Assembly: GCF_002812705.1 (NCBI RefSeq)
Contig: NZ_CP025030.1
Span: 4,464,001 to 4,528,000 of the forward strand
Length of the DNA: 64,000 nucleotides
Reading direction: 5' to 3'
Origin: Achromobacter spanius
GTDB taxonomy: Bacteria; Pseudomonadota; Gammaproteobacteria; Burkholderiales; Burkholderiaceae_B
Positions 16,425 through 25,822 of the stretch are shown here, in pieces (position 1 is the first letter of the stretch; each line of letters begins with the position of its first letter). The translations under genes were made by a program, and so were the position numbers. The notes beneath the pieces are model-generated. The model ran no database searches and was not told the origin of the DNA. It was given only the letters and a program-made list of their open reading frames with translations.

Positions 16425-17915
16425 ATGCAAACACCGATTTCCGATTCTGGCGCCACGCCCGCCAGCCAGAATCAGCTGCACCGCGTGCTCAAGGCGCGCC
16501 ACCTGACGATGATAGCGCTGGGCGGAGCCATCGGCACCGGCCTGTTCGTGGCCTCCGGCGCGGCCATTGCCGAAGCGGGTCCGGGCGGCGCCCTGCTCGT
16601 CTACCTGGTGATTGGCCTGATGGTCTACTTCATCATGACGAGCCTGGGCGAACTGGCCACCTTCATGCCGGTGTCGGGCTCGTTCTGCACCTATGCATCA
16701 CGCTACGTGGACCCCGGCTTCGGCTTTGCGCTGGGCTGGAACTTCTGGGTCAGTTGGGCCACGGTCGTCGCCGTGGACGTGGTGGCCGCCCAACTGGTCA
16801 TGGCGTACTGGCTGCCGGACACGCCGGGCTGGATCTGGAGCGTGGCGTTTTTAGCGCTGACCTTCGGGCTGAACGCCTTTTCGGCGCGCAGTTTCGGCGA
16901 GGCCGAATACTGGTTCGCCCTGATCAAGGTGGTGGCCGTGCTGTGCTTCATTGCCGTCGGCCTGGGCATGCTGGTGGGCATCATCCACGGCGGCGACCAG
17001 GTCGGGCTGGCGAACTGGACCATCGGCGACGCGCCCTTCGTGGGCAACGCGGCCACCTGGGTGGGCGTGGCGATGGTGGTGGCCTATTCCTTCCAGGGCA
17101 CCGAACTGGTGGGCGTGGCGGCAGGCGAATCCGAAAACCCGCGCCGCAACGTGCCGCGCGCCATCAATAGCGTGTTCTGGCGCATCCTGCTGTTCTACGT
17201 GCTGGCCATTTTGATCATCGGCCTGCTGCTGCCCTATACCGACCCGCAATTGCTGCGCAACGACGTCGAGGACATCGCCGTCAGCCCGTTCACGCTGGTG
17301 TTCCAGCATGCGGGACTGCTGTCGGCCGCCACCGTGATGAACGCGGTGATCCTGACGTCGGTGCTGTCGGCCGGCAATTCGGGCATGTACGCCGCCACCC
17401 GCATGCTGTTCAACATGGCGGCCGAAGGCCAGGCCCCGGCGGTGTTCAAGCGGCTGACGTCCAAGGGCGTGCCGCTGTACGCGCTGCTGGCCACCACGGC
17501 GCTGGCCTGCCTGTGCCTGTTTAGCGTGGTGTACAGCCCGAAGGCGGTCTATATCTGGCTGCTGAATTTTGCGGGCATGACGGAATTCATCGTGTGGCTG
17601 AGCATCGCGATGAGCCATTACCGGTTTCGCCAGGGTTACGTCAGGCACGGCTACGACACGGCCGATCTGCCCTACAAGGCCGGCCTGTTTCCCTTTGGCC
17701 CGGTGCTGGCCTTTGTGCTGTGCCTGGTGGTGACGCTGGGGCAGAACTACCAGGCGTTCCTGCAAGATCGCATCGACTGGATCGGGGTGGTGTCCACGTA
17801 TCTGGCCATTCCGCTGTTCCTGGCGCTGTGGATCGGGCACCGCGTGGTGAAGAAGTCGCGCTGGGTGCGCTACGGAGACATGCGCTTTTATGGGCTGGAT
17901 CGGGACCACGGCTAG
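16425..17915 (+). CDS. lysP: LysP-type amino acid permease (APC superfamily)
   Basis: A 496-residue amino acid/proton symporter with about twelve membrane segments. The first segment carries LKARHLTMIALGGAIGTGLFVASG, and the blocks LGELATFMPVSGSF, FGFALGWNFW, DVVAAQLVM, FGEAEYWFALIKV and FQGTELVGVAAGESENPRRNVPRAI match E. coli LysP closely, so lysine uptake is the best call. The start may be ATG 16425 (used here) or ATG 16392; both give the same transporter. It stands alone between ypfH (divergent) and the imu cassette. No lysine riboswitch is seen upstream. Confidence 0.85.
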   Translation: MQTPISDSGATPASQNQLHRVLKARHLTMIALGGAIGTGLFVASGAAIAEAGPGGALLVYLVIGLMVYFIMTSLGELATFMPVSGSFCTYASRYVDPGFGFALGWNFWVSWATVVAVDVVAAQLVMAYWLPDTPGWIWSVAFLALTFGLNAFSARSFGEAEYWFALIKVVAVLCFIAVGLGMLVGIIHGGDQVGLANWTIGDAPFVGNAATWVGVAMVVAYSFQGTELVGVAAGESENPRRNVPRAINSVFWRILLFYVLAILIIGLLLPYTDPQLLRNDVEDIAVSPFTLVFQHAGLLSAATVMNAVILTSVLSAGNSGMYAATRMLFNMAAEGQAPAVFKRLTSKGVPLYALLATTALACLCLFSVVYSPKAVYIWLLNFAGMTEFIVWLSIAMSHYRFRQGYVRHGYDTADLPYKAGLFPFGPVLAFVLCLVVTLGQNYQAFLQDRIDWIGVVSTYLAIPLFLALWIGHRVVKKSRWVRYGDMRFYGLDRDHG

Positions 17916-17958
17916 GCGCTGGTCCTGCGGGTTCAGGTCACAAAGCCGCTCACCAGGC

Positions 17959-18012
17959 GGCCATAGTTGGCCCATAGTCGGCTCATAGCCGGCTCATAGC
18001 CGGCCCATAGCC
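17959..18012. repeat. 11-bp tandem repeat upstream of imuA
   Basis: Five units of consensus GGCYCATAGYC: 17959-17968 (10 bp), then 11-bp units at 17969, 17980, 17991 and 18002. It ends 32 bp before the LexA box of the imu operon. Confidence 0.8.
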
Positions 18013-18044
18013 GCTCAAAAGCGGGCCACAAAACGGGGCTACAA

Positions 18045-18064
18045 TACTGTATATTCATACAGTA
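18045..18064. promoter_or_regulatory. LexA (SOS) box of the imuA-imuB-dnaE2 operon
   Basis: TACTGTATATTCATACAGTA carries the CTGT-N8-ACAG core with matching TA flanks, close to the E. coli LexA consensus. It ends at the base before ATG 18065. A possible -10 element, TACAAT (18040-18045), overlaps its left edge; LexA bound here would block both promoter and start codon. Confidence 0.93.
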
Positions 18065-18769
18065 ATGATGACCCCTGAACGCATCCATCCCGCGTTGTGG
18101 CGCGCCACCCAGTTGGCCAAAGGCGCCGCGCGCAACCTGCCCACCGGGCACGCTTCGCTTTCCGCCGAGCTGCCGGACGGCGGCTGGCCGCTGGGATCCC
18201 TGATCGAACTACTGACCCCGCACCCCGGCGTGGGCGAAATCCGCCTGCTGCGCCCGGCCCTGGCCCAATTGGAAACGCGCCGCCCCATTGCGCTGGTGCA
18301 ACCACCGCACCGGCCCCACATCGCCAGTTGGATGAGCTGGCGGCTGGATCCCCGGCAATTGCTGTGGGTGGCCCCGCAAAAACCTGTCGATACCCTCTGG
18401 GCCACGGAACAAATCCTGAAAAACGGCAGTTGCGGCGCCCTGATCTGCTGGCTGCCGCATGTGCGCCCTGAATCCCTGCGCCGCCTGCATCTGGCGGCCC
18501 AGGCCAGCGACCTGCTCTTTATCGCCATCCGCCCGGCCAGCGCCGCGCAGAACGCCACCCCCGCCCCCTTGCGGCTGGCGCTTGCGCCCGCCCCGGGCGG
18601 CTTGTCCGTCCATATTCTGAAGCGCCGGGGGCCTGTCTGCGACACCCCGCTGTACGTGGGCCTGGAGCCCGGCGCGCCGACACCGTCTTCCCCCCGCCAT
18701 GCGCCTCTGGATCGCCGCCTTCCTGCGCTGCCTGCCGCTGGACGTACTACGCCCGCACTGGCCGCATGA
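18065..18769 (+). CDS. imuA: ImuA, SOS mutagenesis accessory protein
   Basis: A 234-residue RecA-related protein of the ImuA type, which works with ImuB and DnaE2 in damage-induced translesion synthesis. The N-terminal IHPALWRATQLA and GGWPLGSLIELL blocks are characteristic; there is no classical Walker A, as expected for ImuA. Two ATG codons (18065, 18068) directly follow the LexA box, leaving no room for a ribosome site outside the box, so the mRNA may be leaderless or nearly so. The last 71 nt overlap imuB in another frame. Confidence 0.92.
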   Translation: MMTPERIHPALWRATQLAKGAARNLPTGHASLSAELPDGGWPLGSLIELLTPHPGVGEIRLLRPALAQLETRRPIALVQPPHRPHIASWMSWRLDPRQLLWVAPQKPVDTLWATEQILKNGSCGALICWLPHVRPESLRRLHLAAQASDLLFIAIRPASAAQNATPAPLRLALAPAPGGLSVHILKRRGPVCDTPLYVGLEPGAPTPSSPRHAPLDRRLPALPAAGRTTPALAA

Positions 18770-20168
18770 GGAACACGCCTTCGCCGTCCTGGACCAGGAA
18801 CGCGTTGCCGCCCTCACCCCCGCCGCCCGCCAGGCCGGCGTCAAGCCGGGCATGCGCCGCGCGGGCGCGGCGGCCATCGCCCCGCAGGTGGAACTCCTGC
18901 CGCGCCAGCCGCAGGCCGAAGCCGACACCCTGCACGGCGCGGCGCTGGCGCTGCTGCAATACACCCCCGAAATTGCCTTGGGCGATGCCGACACCGTGCT
19001 CTTGAACGTAGGCGCCAGCCTGATGTTCTTCGGCGGCCCGCGCACGCTGGCTCGGCGCATACGCGCCACCTTGGGCGCGCTGGATGTGCGTGTCTCCCTG
19101 GGCATGGCGCCCACCGCCCGGGGCGCCTGGCTGCTGGCGCACCGCCCCGGCCGCCGCGTGCCCCGGCGCACCCTCACCCTGCCCACCCTGACCCGCCGGC
19201 TGGACGCGCTGCCGCTGGCGCTGCTGCCCCAGGCCCAGGCGCGGCTGGACTGGCTGGGCGATATCGGCTGCCACACCTTCGCTGACCTGCGCGCCCTGCC
19301 GCGCGCCGGCCTGCAACGGCGCAGCACGCCGGACCTGCTGCCGGCCCTGGACGCCGCCTATGGCCAGGCGCCGGAGCTGTATCGCTGGATTGAACCGCCC
19401 AACCAGTTCTCCCGGCGCATCGAACTCATGGACTACGTCGAGCACACCGACGCCGTGCTGGCCGTGGCGCGCCGCCTGGCCGAACAACTTGGCGGCTGGC
19501 TCACCGCGCGGCAACTGGCGGTGCGGCGCGTGGTGCTCAGCATGGAACACGAACGCGGCCGCCATGCCCGCCCGCCCACCGAACTGGAACTGGCGCTGGC
19601 ACAACCAGTCTGGCAGGCGCCGCAAATCCTGCACTTGCTGCGCGAAAAGCTGAACCACGTCACGCTGGAAGCGCCCGTCATTGCCGTGTCCCTATTGGCG
19701 CCCGACACCGTTGAGCAACCCGCCGTCAGCACCACGCTGTTTCCCGAACCCGGCGGCACCGCGGCCGACCACGCCCGCCTGCTGGACCTGCTGGTGGCCC
19801 GGCTGGGCCGCGATCAGGTGCGCCACGCCCACCCCACGCCCGACCACCGCCCCGAAGCCGCGAACTCCTGGGGCGACGCGCTGGCCACCCCGCGCCCGCC
19901 CCAGCCCCTGCCGCCCTTGCTGGACCGCCCCTTCTGGCTGCTGGAAACGCCGCTGGCCCTGAAACTGTCGGGCCATCGCCCCCAATACGGCGGCCAGCCG
20001 CTGCGGCTGGTGCGCGGGCCGGAACGCATCGAAAGCGGCTGGTGGGACCCCGCCCTGACCGTGCGCGACTACTTCGTCGCCGAAGACGCGGCGTCGGCGC
20101 GTTACTGGATCTACCGCGAACGCGACGCTGAACACGCGCGCTGGTTCCTGCACGGGCTCTACGCCTGA
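18699..20168 (+). CDS. imuB: ImuB, catalytically inactive Y-family polymerase-like protein
   Basis: A 489-residue Y-family polymerase homologue that in other bacteria bridges DnaE2, ImuA and the beta clamp. The fold is recognisable from MRLWIAAFLRCLPLDVL, and from the GVKPGMRRAGA region where active Y-polymerases have their fingers. The paired acidic catalytic residues (SxDE) are absent around 95-110 (LGDADTVLLNVGASL), as is normal for ImuB. A segment TTLFPEP near 360 could serve as a clamp-binding peptide, which is my inference. It overlaps imuA by 71 nt and precedes dnaE2 by 10 nt. Confidence 0.93.
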   Translation: MRLWIAAFLRCLPLDVLRPHWPHEEHAFAVLDQERVAALTPAARQAGVKPGMRRAGAAAIAPQVELLPRQPQAEADTLHGAALALLQYTPEIALGDADTVLLNVGASLMFFGGPRTLARRIRATLGALDVRVSLGMAPTARGAWLLAHRPGRRVPRRTLTLPTLTRRLDALPLALLPQAQARLDWLGDIGCHTFADLRALPRAGLQRRSTPDLLPALDAAYGQAPELYRWIEPPNQFSRRIELMDYVEHTDAVLAVARRLAEQLGGWLTARQLAVRRVVLSMEHERGRHARPPTELELALAQPVWQAPQILHLLREKLNHVTLEAPVIAVSLLAPDTVEQPAVSTTLFPEPGGTAADHARLLDLLVARLGRDQVRHAHPTPDHRPEAANSWGDALATPRPPQPLPPLLDRPFWLLETPLALKLSGHRPQYGGQPLRLVRGPERIESGWWDPALTVRDYFVAEDAASARYWIYRERDAEHARWFLHGLYA

Positions 20169-20178
20169 GGCTTCGCGC

Positions 20179-23100
20179 ATGCAAGACGACCCTCACGACG
20201 CCCCCTACGACGCCCCCGACCCGTCCGAACTGTTGGCAACGCTGCCCGGCTACGCCGAGCTGCAATGCCAGTCGAACTTTTCATTCCTGCAAGGCGCCTC
20301 GCACCCGGAAGAGCTGGTCGCCCGCGCCGCCGAACTGGGCTACGCCGCCCTGGCGCTGACCGACGAATGCTCGCTGGCCGGCGTGGTGCGCGCCCACATG
20401 GAAGCCAAGACCCAGAAGCTGCCGCTGATCATCGGCGCCACGTTCCAGTTGCGCGCCGCGCCCGACGCCGCCCCGCTGGGCCTGACCCTGTTGGCGCAAA
20501 CCCGCGAAGGCTACGGCAACCTGTCCGAACTCATCACGCTGGCCCGCACCCGTGCGCCCAAGGGCGAATACCGCTTGGCCCCCGACGACCTGACCCATCC
20601 GCCCAAGGGCTCCGAGCACCTGCGCCAGGTACCGGAATGCCTGGTCATCCTGACCCCCGCCTACGGCACCGACGCCGACCGCCTGGCCGAGCAGGCACGC
20701 TGGTTGGCGCGCGTGTTTCCCAACCGCGCCTGGGTCGGGCTGAACCTGCTGTACCGGTCGCGCGACGACCAGCACCGCGCCGCCGTCGAACATGCCGCGC
20801 GCCAGGCCGATCTGCCCATTGTGGCGGTGGGCCAGGTGCAGATGCATGTGCGATCGCGCAAGCCCCTGCACGACACGCTGGCCGGCATCCGCACGCGCCA
20901 GCCCGTGGCCCAATGCGGCTACGAATTATCCGAAAACGCCGAACAGCATCTGCGCACCCGCATGCGCCTGGCCAATCTGTATCCGCCCGATGCGCTGGCG
21001 CAAACGCTGGTGGTGGCGCGCCGCTGCGCGTTTTCGCTGGACGAACTGCGCTACGAATACCCCGACGAGGTCGTGCCGCCCGGCCACACGCCCGCCACCT
21101 ATCTGCGCCAGGAAACCCTGGCCGGCGCCGCCCGCCGCTTTCCCGCCGGGGTCCCGGAAAACGTGGCGGGTCAGATCGAAAGAGAGCTCGATCTGATCGG
21201 CGACCTGCGCTACGAAGCCTACTTCCTGACCGTCTACGACATCGTCCAGTACGCGCGCAGCCAGGGCATCCTGTGCCAGGGCCGGGGGTCGGCCGCCAAC
21301 TCCGCCGTCTGTTATTGCCTGGGCATTACCGCGGTGGACCCGGTGCGCGGCAACAACCTGTTTGAACGTTTCATAAGTAAAGAGCGCAACGAACCACCCG
21401 ACATAGACGTAGATTTTGAGCACCAGCGCCGCGAAGAAGTCATCCAGTACATCTACAACAAATACGGACGCGACCGCGCCGCCCTGACCGCCGTGGTCAT
21501 TTCGTATCGCCCACGCAGCGTGCTGCGCGACACCGGCAGCGCGCTGGGCGTAGACCTGGGCGTGATCGACGCCGTGGCGCGCGCGCACCAATGGTGGGAC
21601 GGCAAAAAGGAAATGCTGCGCACACTGGGCACCTGCGGACTGGACCCGGAATCCCGCGTGGCGCGGCAATGGGCGTCGCTGGCGCAAACCATGATGGGCT
21701 TTCCGCGCCACCTGTCGCAGCATCCGGGCGGCTTCGTGATTTCACGCGGCAAGCTGTCGCGCCTGGTGCCCATTGAAAACGCCGCCATGCCGGACCGCAG
21801 CGTCGTGCAATGGGACAAGGACGACCTGGACGCGCTGAAGCTGTTGAAAGTCGACGTGCTGGCGCTGGGCATGCTGTCGGCCTTGCGCCGCACCCTGGAA
21901 CTGGCCGGCCAGCGCCGTGGCCAACCGCTGGCGCTGCAAGACATCCCCGAAGGCGACGTCCCCACCTACGACATGATCTGCGACGCCGACACGGTGGGCG
22001 TGTTCCAGATCGAATCGCGCGCGCAGATGACCATGCTGCCCCGCCTGCGGCCGCGTAAATACTACGACCTGGTCGTGCAGGTGGCCATCGTGCGCCCCGG
22101 CCCGATCCAGGGCGGCATGGTCCACCCCTACCTGCGTCGGCGCCAGGGCAAGGAAGACGAAACCTATCCCAGCGAAAAAGTGCGCGGTGTGCTCAGCCGG
22201 ACCATGGGCGTCCCCATCTTCCAGGAACAGGTGATGCAGATCGCGGTGGTGGCCGCGGGGTTCACGCCGGGCGAGGCCGACCAGTTGCGCCGGTCCATGG
22301 CCGCCTGGAAACGCAAGGGCGGCGTGGACAAATTCCGCGTCAAGCTGGTGGGCGGCCTGCTGGCGCACGGCTACACGCTGGAATTCGCCGAAGCGCTGTT
22401 CCGGCAGGTAGAGGGGTTTGGCGAATACGGCTTTCCGGAAAGCCATGCCGCCAGCTTCGCGCTGCTGGCGTACTTCAGTTCCTGGCTCAAACGCCACGAA
22501 CCCGAAGCCTTTCTGGCCGCCCTGCTCAATTCCCAGCCCATGGGTTTCTACGCGCCCGCGCAACTGGTGCAGGACGCCCGCCGCCACGGCGTCTGCGTGC
22601 TGCCCGCCGACGTCACCGTCAGCGGCTGGGATTCGGCGCTGGAAACCCTGCCCGACGACCACCCCGGCGCCCAGCGACGCCCGCGCCCGCATTCACCGCC
22701 CCCCGAAGAGACCCGCCCCGCCGTCCGGCTGGGTCTGAGCCTGATCCAGGGCATGCGGGAAGACGCCGTGCGCCGCATCGAAGAGGCTCGCGGGCAGGCG
22801 CCTTTTACCGACACCGGCGACCTGGCCCGCCGCGCCGGGCTGAACCGCCACGACCTGAACGCCTTGGCCGCCGGCGACGCGTTGCGCACCCTTGCCGGCC
22901 ACCGCCGCCAGGCCAGTTGGCAAGCCGCCGCCAGCGTCCAAAGCCGCGACCTGCTGCGTGACGCCGCCATCGTGGAAACCCAGGCCCCCCAGTTGTCGGC
23001 CCCTTCGGAAAACCAGACCGTGGCCGCCGACTACCGCAGCCTGGGGCTGACGCTACACAGCCACCCGGTCGCCCTGTTGCGCGCGCAACTTGCCGCCCGC

Positions 23101-23424
23101 AATTTCCAGCCGGCCGAGGTCCTGAACAGCTACCCCGACAAGCGCGTGGCCCGCGCCTGCGGCATCGTCACCGTGCGCCAGCGGCCCCAAACCTCCAAGG
23201 GCGTGATCTTCGTCACGCTGGAAGACGAAACCGGCCCCGTCAACGTGGTCGTGCGCCCGGAACTCATCGAACGCCAGCGCCGCGAACTCCTGGGCGCCAA
23301 ATTGCTGGGCGTCTACGGCGCCTGGCAGAACGTGGACGGCGTACGCCACCTGATCGCGCAACGCCTGGTGGACCTGTCCGACCTGCTGGGCGGGCTGGCG
23401 GCCCATAGCCGGAATTTTCATTGA
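20179..23424 (+). CDS. dnaE2: Error-prone DNA polymerase DnaE2 (ImuC)
   Basis: A 1081-residue C-family polymerase, the catalytic partner of ImuA/ImuB in SOS translesion synthesis. The PHP domain is at about 24-280 (YAELQCQSNFSFLQGASHPEEL). The polymerase core holds the catalytic aspartates D408 and D410 in PPDIDVDFE, followed by the fingers and HhH region. An OB domain lies near 990-1050 (ACGIVTVRQRPQTSKGVIFVTLED). DnaE2 is shorter than the replicative DnaE1 (about 1160), as here. It is the third gene of the LexA-controlled operon and is followed by a terminator-like hairpin. Confidence 0.96.
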   Translation: MQDDPHDAPYDAPDPSELLATLPGYAELQCQSNFSFLQGASHPEELVARAAELGYAALALTDECSLAGVVRAHMEAKTQKLPLIIGATFQLRAAPDAAPLGLTLLAQTREGYGNLSELITLARTRAPKGEYRLAPDDLTHPPKGSEHLRQVPECLVILTPAYGTDADRLAEQARWLARVFPNRAWVGLNLLYRSRDDQHRAAVEHAARQADLPIVAVGQVQMHVRSRKPLHDTLAGIRTRQPVAQCGYELSENAEQHLRTRMRLANLYPPDALAQTLVVARRCAFSLDELRYEYPDEVVPPGHTPATYLRQETLAGAARRFPAGVPENVAGQIERELDLIGDLRYEAYFLTVYDIVQYARSQGILCQGRGSAANSAVCYCLGITAVDPVRGNNLFERFISKERNEPPDIDVDFEHQRREEVIQYIYNKYGRDRAALTAVVISYRPRSVLRDTGSALGVDLGVIDAVARAHQWWDGKKEMLRTLGTCGLDPESRVARQWASLAQTMMGFPRHLSQHPGGFVISRGKLSRLVPIENAAMPDRSVVQWDKDDLDALKLLKVDVLALGMLSALRRTLELAGQRRGQPLALQDIPEGDVPTYDMICDADTVGVFQIESRAQMTMLPRLRPRKYYDLVVQVAIVRPGPIQGGMVHPYLRRRQGKEDETYPSEKVRGVLSRTMGVPIFQEQVMQIAVVAAGFTPGEADQLRRSMAAWKRKGGVDKFRVKLVGGLLAHGYTLEFAEALFRQVEGFGEYGFPESHAASFALLAYFSSWLKRHEPEAFLAALLNSQPMGFYAPAQLVQDARRHGVCVLPADVTVSGWDSALETLPDDHPGAQRRPRPHSPPPEETRPAVRLGLSLIQGMREDAVRRIEEARGQAPFTDTGDLARRAGLNRHDLNALAAGDALRTLAGHRRQASWQAAASVQSRDLLRDAAIVETQAPQLSAPSENQTVAADYRSLGLTLHSHPVALLRAQLAARNFQPAEVLNSYPDKRVARACGIVTVRQRPQTSKGVIFVTLEDETGPVNVVVRPELIERQRRELLGAKLLGVYGAWQNVDGVRHLIAQRLVDLSDLLGGLAAHSRNFH

Positions 23425-23478
23425 GACGCCAACTGGCGAAAGCTAGTACTTTCCTCAGTAACCAAACCCCGCCATCGC

Positions 23479-23520
23479 AGCCCGCCTTGATCTCCTTTCA
23501 ACGCGGGCTTTTCACTTTTT
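23479..23520 (+). terminator. Probable terminator after dnaE2
   Basis: AGCCCGC (23479-23485) pairs with GCGGGCT (23503-23509), with a 17-nt loop, followed by TTTTCACTTTTT. The stem is short for the loop size but the T-rich tail is convincing. Confidence 0.6.
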
Positions 23521-23605
23521 GGCGCGCCGCCGCAACGCCAGATTACAGCGCGCCTAGGCTGGTCTATCATGGCTTTTTTCGTAGTGGTGTTGTAAGGAGC
23601 TATAC

Positions 23606-23998
23606 ATGATCCGCAAGCTGATCCCTTTCATTCTGGTTGCCAGCCTGACCGCATGCGCCAACACTGGAACGTCGTCGTCCAGCGCACCGGCAGCCTCCAG
23701 CTCCTCCAGTTCATCGTCCTCGTCCGACAGCACGTCGGGCGGCGCCTCCTATGGCGGGTCAACCTCTGGCTCGGCCATGCCGGGCTACGGCACCAAAACC
23801 TGCGACGCGGCCGCGCTGCAATCGCAAATTGGCCAAAAGGCCACCACGTCCTCGATGGAAGACCTGCGTACCCGCAGCGGCAGCAGCACGGCTCGCATCC
23901 TGCGCCCCGGCCAACTCGTCACCATGGAATACAACGCCACCCGTTTGAACCTGATCGTGGACGACAAAGACGTCATGACCGCCATTCGCTGCGGTTGA
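23606..23998 (+). CDS. Serine-rich lipoprotein with an I78 peptidase-inhibitor-like domain
   Basis: A 130-residue exported lipoprotein. The signal peptide ends in SLTAC (lipid-modified C17). A low-complexity Ser/Gly linker follows (about 22-60), then a ~65-residue domain with IGQKATTS, ARILRPGQLVTMEYNATRLNLIVDD and a terminal IRCG, the pattern of inhibitor family I78, which includes small elastase-type inhibitors. An AAGGAG site precedes ATG 23606. It could protect the envelope from serine proteases. The domain call is from motif recall and needs an HMM check. No protease gene is adjacent. Confidence 0.8.
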   Translation: MIRKLIPFILVASLTACANTGTSSSSAPAASSSSSSSSSSDSTSGGASYGGSTSGSAMPGYGTKTCDAAALQSQIGQKATTSSMEDLRTRSGSSTARILRPGQLVTMEYNATRLNLIVDDKDVMTAIRCG

Positions 23999-24068
23999 TC
24001 TACCCCCCAAGCCCTGCGAGGCCCCCACCCCGCCCCGGACTGGCCGACGCCTGACATCGCCGGCCGCC

Positions 24069-25019
24069 TCAGGCTTCGTCAGGCAAAACGGCGGGTGGCG
24101 TGGGCGGCACGTGGGGCAGAAAGGCCCCCGCCACTTCAAACGCGCATTCCGCGCGCGCAATCTCGATCACCCGCGACACAATCGGGTTGACGATGTTCTT
24201 CTTGTGCACCGCGTAGTAATTGATGGTGGGCAGGTCGGGTTGCACATTCAGCTGGCAGAGCGCACCGCGTTCGACCAGCGGCGCGAAGTAGGCGCCAGGC
24301 AGATAGCTGATGCCCAGCCCCAGCATCGTCAGTTGCGCCATCATCCCCAGGCTGTTGCAGGTCAACACCCGTTTGACCGACAACCCCTGCTCGGCGAACC
24401 AGGCGTCGTACAGATGAGACAGCGCGGAATTGGTCGGCTGCGAAATCACGGGATACGGCGCCAGGTCCTGCGGCGACAAACGCGCCTGCAAATCGATATC
24501 CAGCGCCGGGCTGGCCATCCAGACATTGGTGACGGCGCCCAGATGGGTGCCATCGTATTGATAGCTCCAGAACGGGCCGGGCATGATGGCCAGGTCCAGT
24601 TGGTCTTGGTCCAGCCTTTCGTACAGCGTAATGCCGCCGTCGATCTCGGGCATCAGTTGCACGCGCGGGTAGCGCAAGCTGATCTGATTGATCAGCCGCG
24701 CCAGCCAAGTCATGCCGACCAGCTCAGTCACCCCCAGCCGCACCACACCTTCGAAACTGGCCGGGTCGGCCATGTTTTGCACGATGCGGCTATTCAGGTC
24801 CAGCATTTCACGCGCCAGCTCAAACAGCTTGCGCCCTTGAGGCGTCATGAACAGCTTTTTGGCCCGGCGCTCGAATAACGGCGACCCGGCGAAGGCTTCC
24901 AATTCCCCTACCCGCTTGGCCACCGCCGATTGCGTGGTGTGCAGTTTGCGCGAAGATGCGCTGAAGCTGCCTAGCTCGGCGCTCCAGTAAAAAGCCTCTA
25001 GCTGTTTAAGGGTGTACAT
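24069..25019 (-). CDS. LysR family regulator of the amino-acid ABC/aminotransferase operon
   Basis: A 316-residue LysR-type regulator. The N-terminal winged helix is in MYTLKQLEAFYWSAELGSFSASSRKLHTTQSAVAKRVGELE, followed by a periplasmic-binding-protein-like effector domain with GVVRLGVTELVGMTWL. ATG 25019 gives the family N-terminus; ATGs at 25043 and 25055 are in frame but less typical. Unusually for LysR it lies at the 3' end of the operon it probably controls, on the same strand, 57 nt after the ATPase gene. The likely effector is the imported amino acid or its 2-oxo derivative. Confidence 0.92.
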   Translation of the reverse strand: MYTLKQLEAFYWSAELGSFSASSRKLHTTQSAVAKRVGELEAFAGSPLFERRAKKLFMTPQGRKLFELAREMLDLNSRIVQNMADPASFEGVVRLGVTELVGMTWLARLINQISLRYPRVQLMPEIDGGITLYERLDQDQLDLAIMPGPFWSYQYDGTHLGAVTNVWMASPALDIDLQARLSPQDLAPYPVISQPTNSALSHLYDAWFAEQGLSVKRVLTCNSLGMMAQLTMLGLGISYLPGAYFAPLVERGALCQLNVQPDLPTINYYAVHKKNIVNPIVSRVIEIARAECAFEVAGAFLPHVPPTPPAVLPDEA

Positions 25020-25076
25020 CGCGGCGGTTGATGCGAAACGCATGGAAACCCTCACGTTACCATCGCCGCCACGGCC

Positions 25077-25811
25077 CTAGCCGCGTGGGTGCAGGATGTC
25101 GGCCAGAAAGCGCTGCGCGCGCGGATGCGAGGGCGCGCTGAAAAAGCGCTCGGGCGTGTCCACCTCAAGAATCTCGCCACCGTCCATAAAGACGACCCGG
25201 TCGCAGACGTCGCGCGCAAAGCCCATTTCGTGAGTCACGCACACCATCGTCATGCCGTCCTTGGCCAGACCCTTCATCACTTGCAGCACCTCGCCGACCA
25301 TTTCAGGGTCGAGCGCGCTTGTCGGCTCGTCGAACAACATCACCGGCGGCTGCAACGCCAACGCGCGCGCAATCGCCACGCGCTGCTGCTGGCCGCCCGA
25401 CAGCGCACCAGGGTAGGCGTCGATCTTGTTCAGCAGCCCCACCCGCTCCAGCAATGCACGCGCCAATTCCACCGCCTGCTTGCGCGGCTGCTTGCGAATG
25501 TTGACCGGCGCGAAGATCACGTTTTCCAGCACGCTCATGTGCGGGAACAAATTGAACTGCTGGAACACGAAGCCGATCTTCTGACGCAGCGCATTCAGGT
25601 TCGCGCCCTTCTGGTAGATGTCCGCGCCGTCGATCAGGATGCGGCCTTTCTCAATAGGCTCCAGCCGATTCACCGTGCGGATCATGGTCGACTTGCCCGA
25701 GCCCGACGGCCCGCACACCACCAGCACTTCGCCACGCGCCACGGACAGGTCCACGTCTTTCAGCACGTGATGGTCGCCATACCACTTGTTCACTTTTTCA
25801 AGCTTGATCAT
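25077..25811 (-). CDS. Polar amino acid ABC transporter ATP-binding protein
   Basis: A 244-residue ATPase of the GlnQ/HisP/ArtP group. Walker A is [10 protein letters not shown] (33-42), the signature is LSGGQQQR, Walker B is [15 protein letters not shown], and the switch histidine is in [16 protein letters not shown] 25811 has GGAAAG upstream; the longer ORF to 25892 overlaps the permease gene and is rejected. It energises the two permeases encoded immediately upstream in the operon. Confidence 0.95.
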   Translation of the reverse strand: MIKLEKVNKWYGDHHVLKDVDLSVARGEVLVVCGPSGSGKSTMIRTVNRLEPIEKGRILIDGADIYQKGANLNALRQKIGFVFQQFNLFPHMSVLENVIFAPVNIRKQPRKQAVELARALLERVGLLNKIDAYPGALSGGQQQRVAIARALALQPPVMLFDEPTSALDPEMVGEVLQVMKGLAKDGMTMVCVTHEMGFARDVCDRVVFMDGGEILEVDTPERFFSAPSHPRAQRFLADILHPRG

Positions 25812-25822
25812 GATTCTTTCCG

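Noticed and set aside
17959..18012. CRISPR-like array
   Set aside because: The units are 11 bp, directly adjacent and without spacers, and there are no cas genes. It is an ordinary tandem repeat. The same holds for 15451-15523 and 62088-62135.
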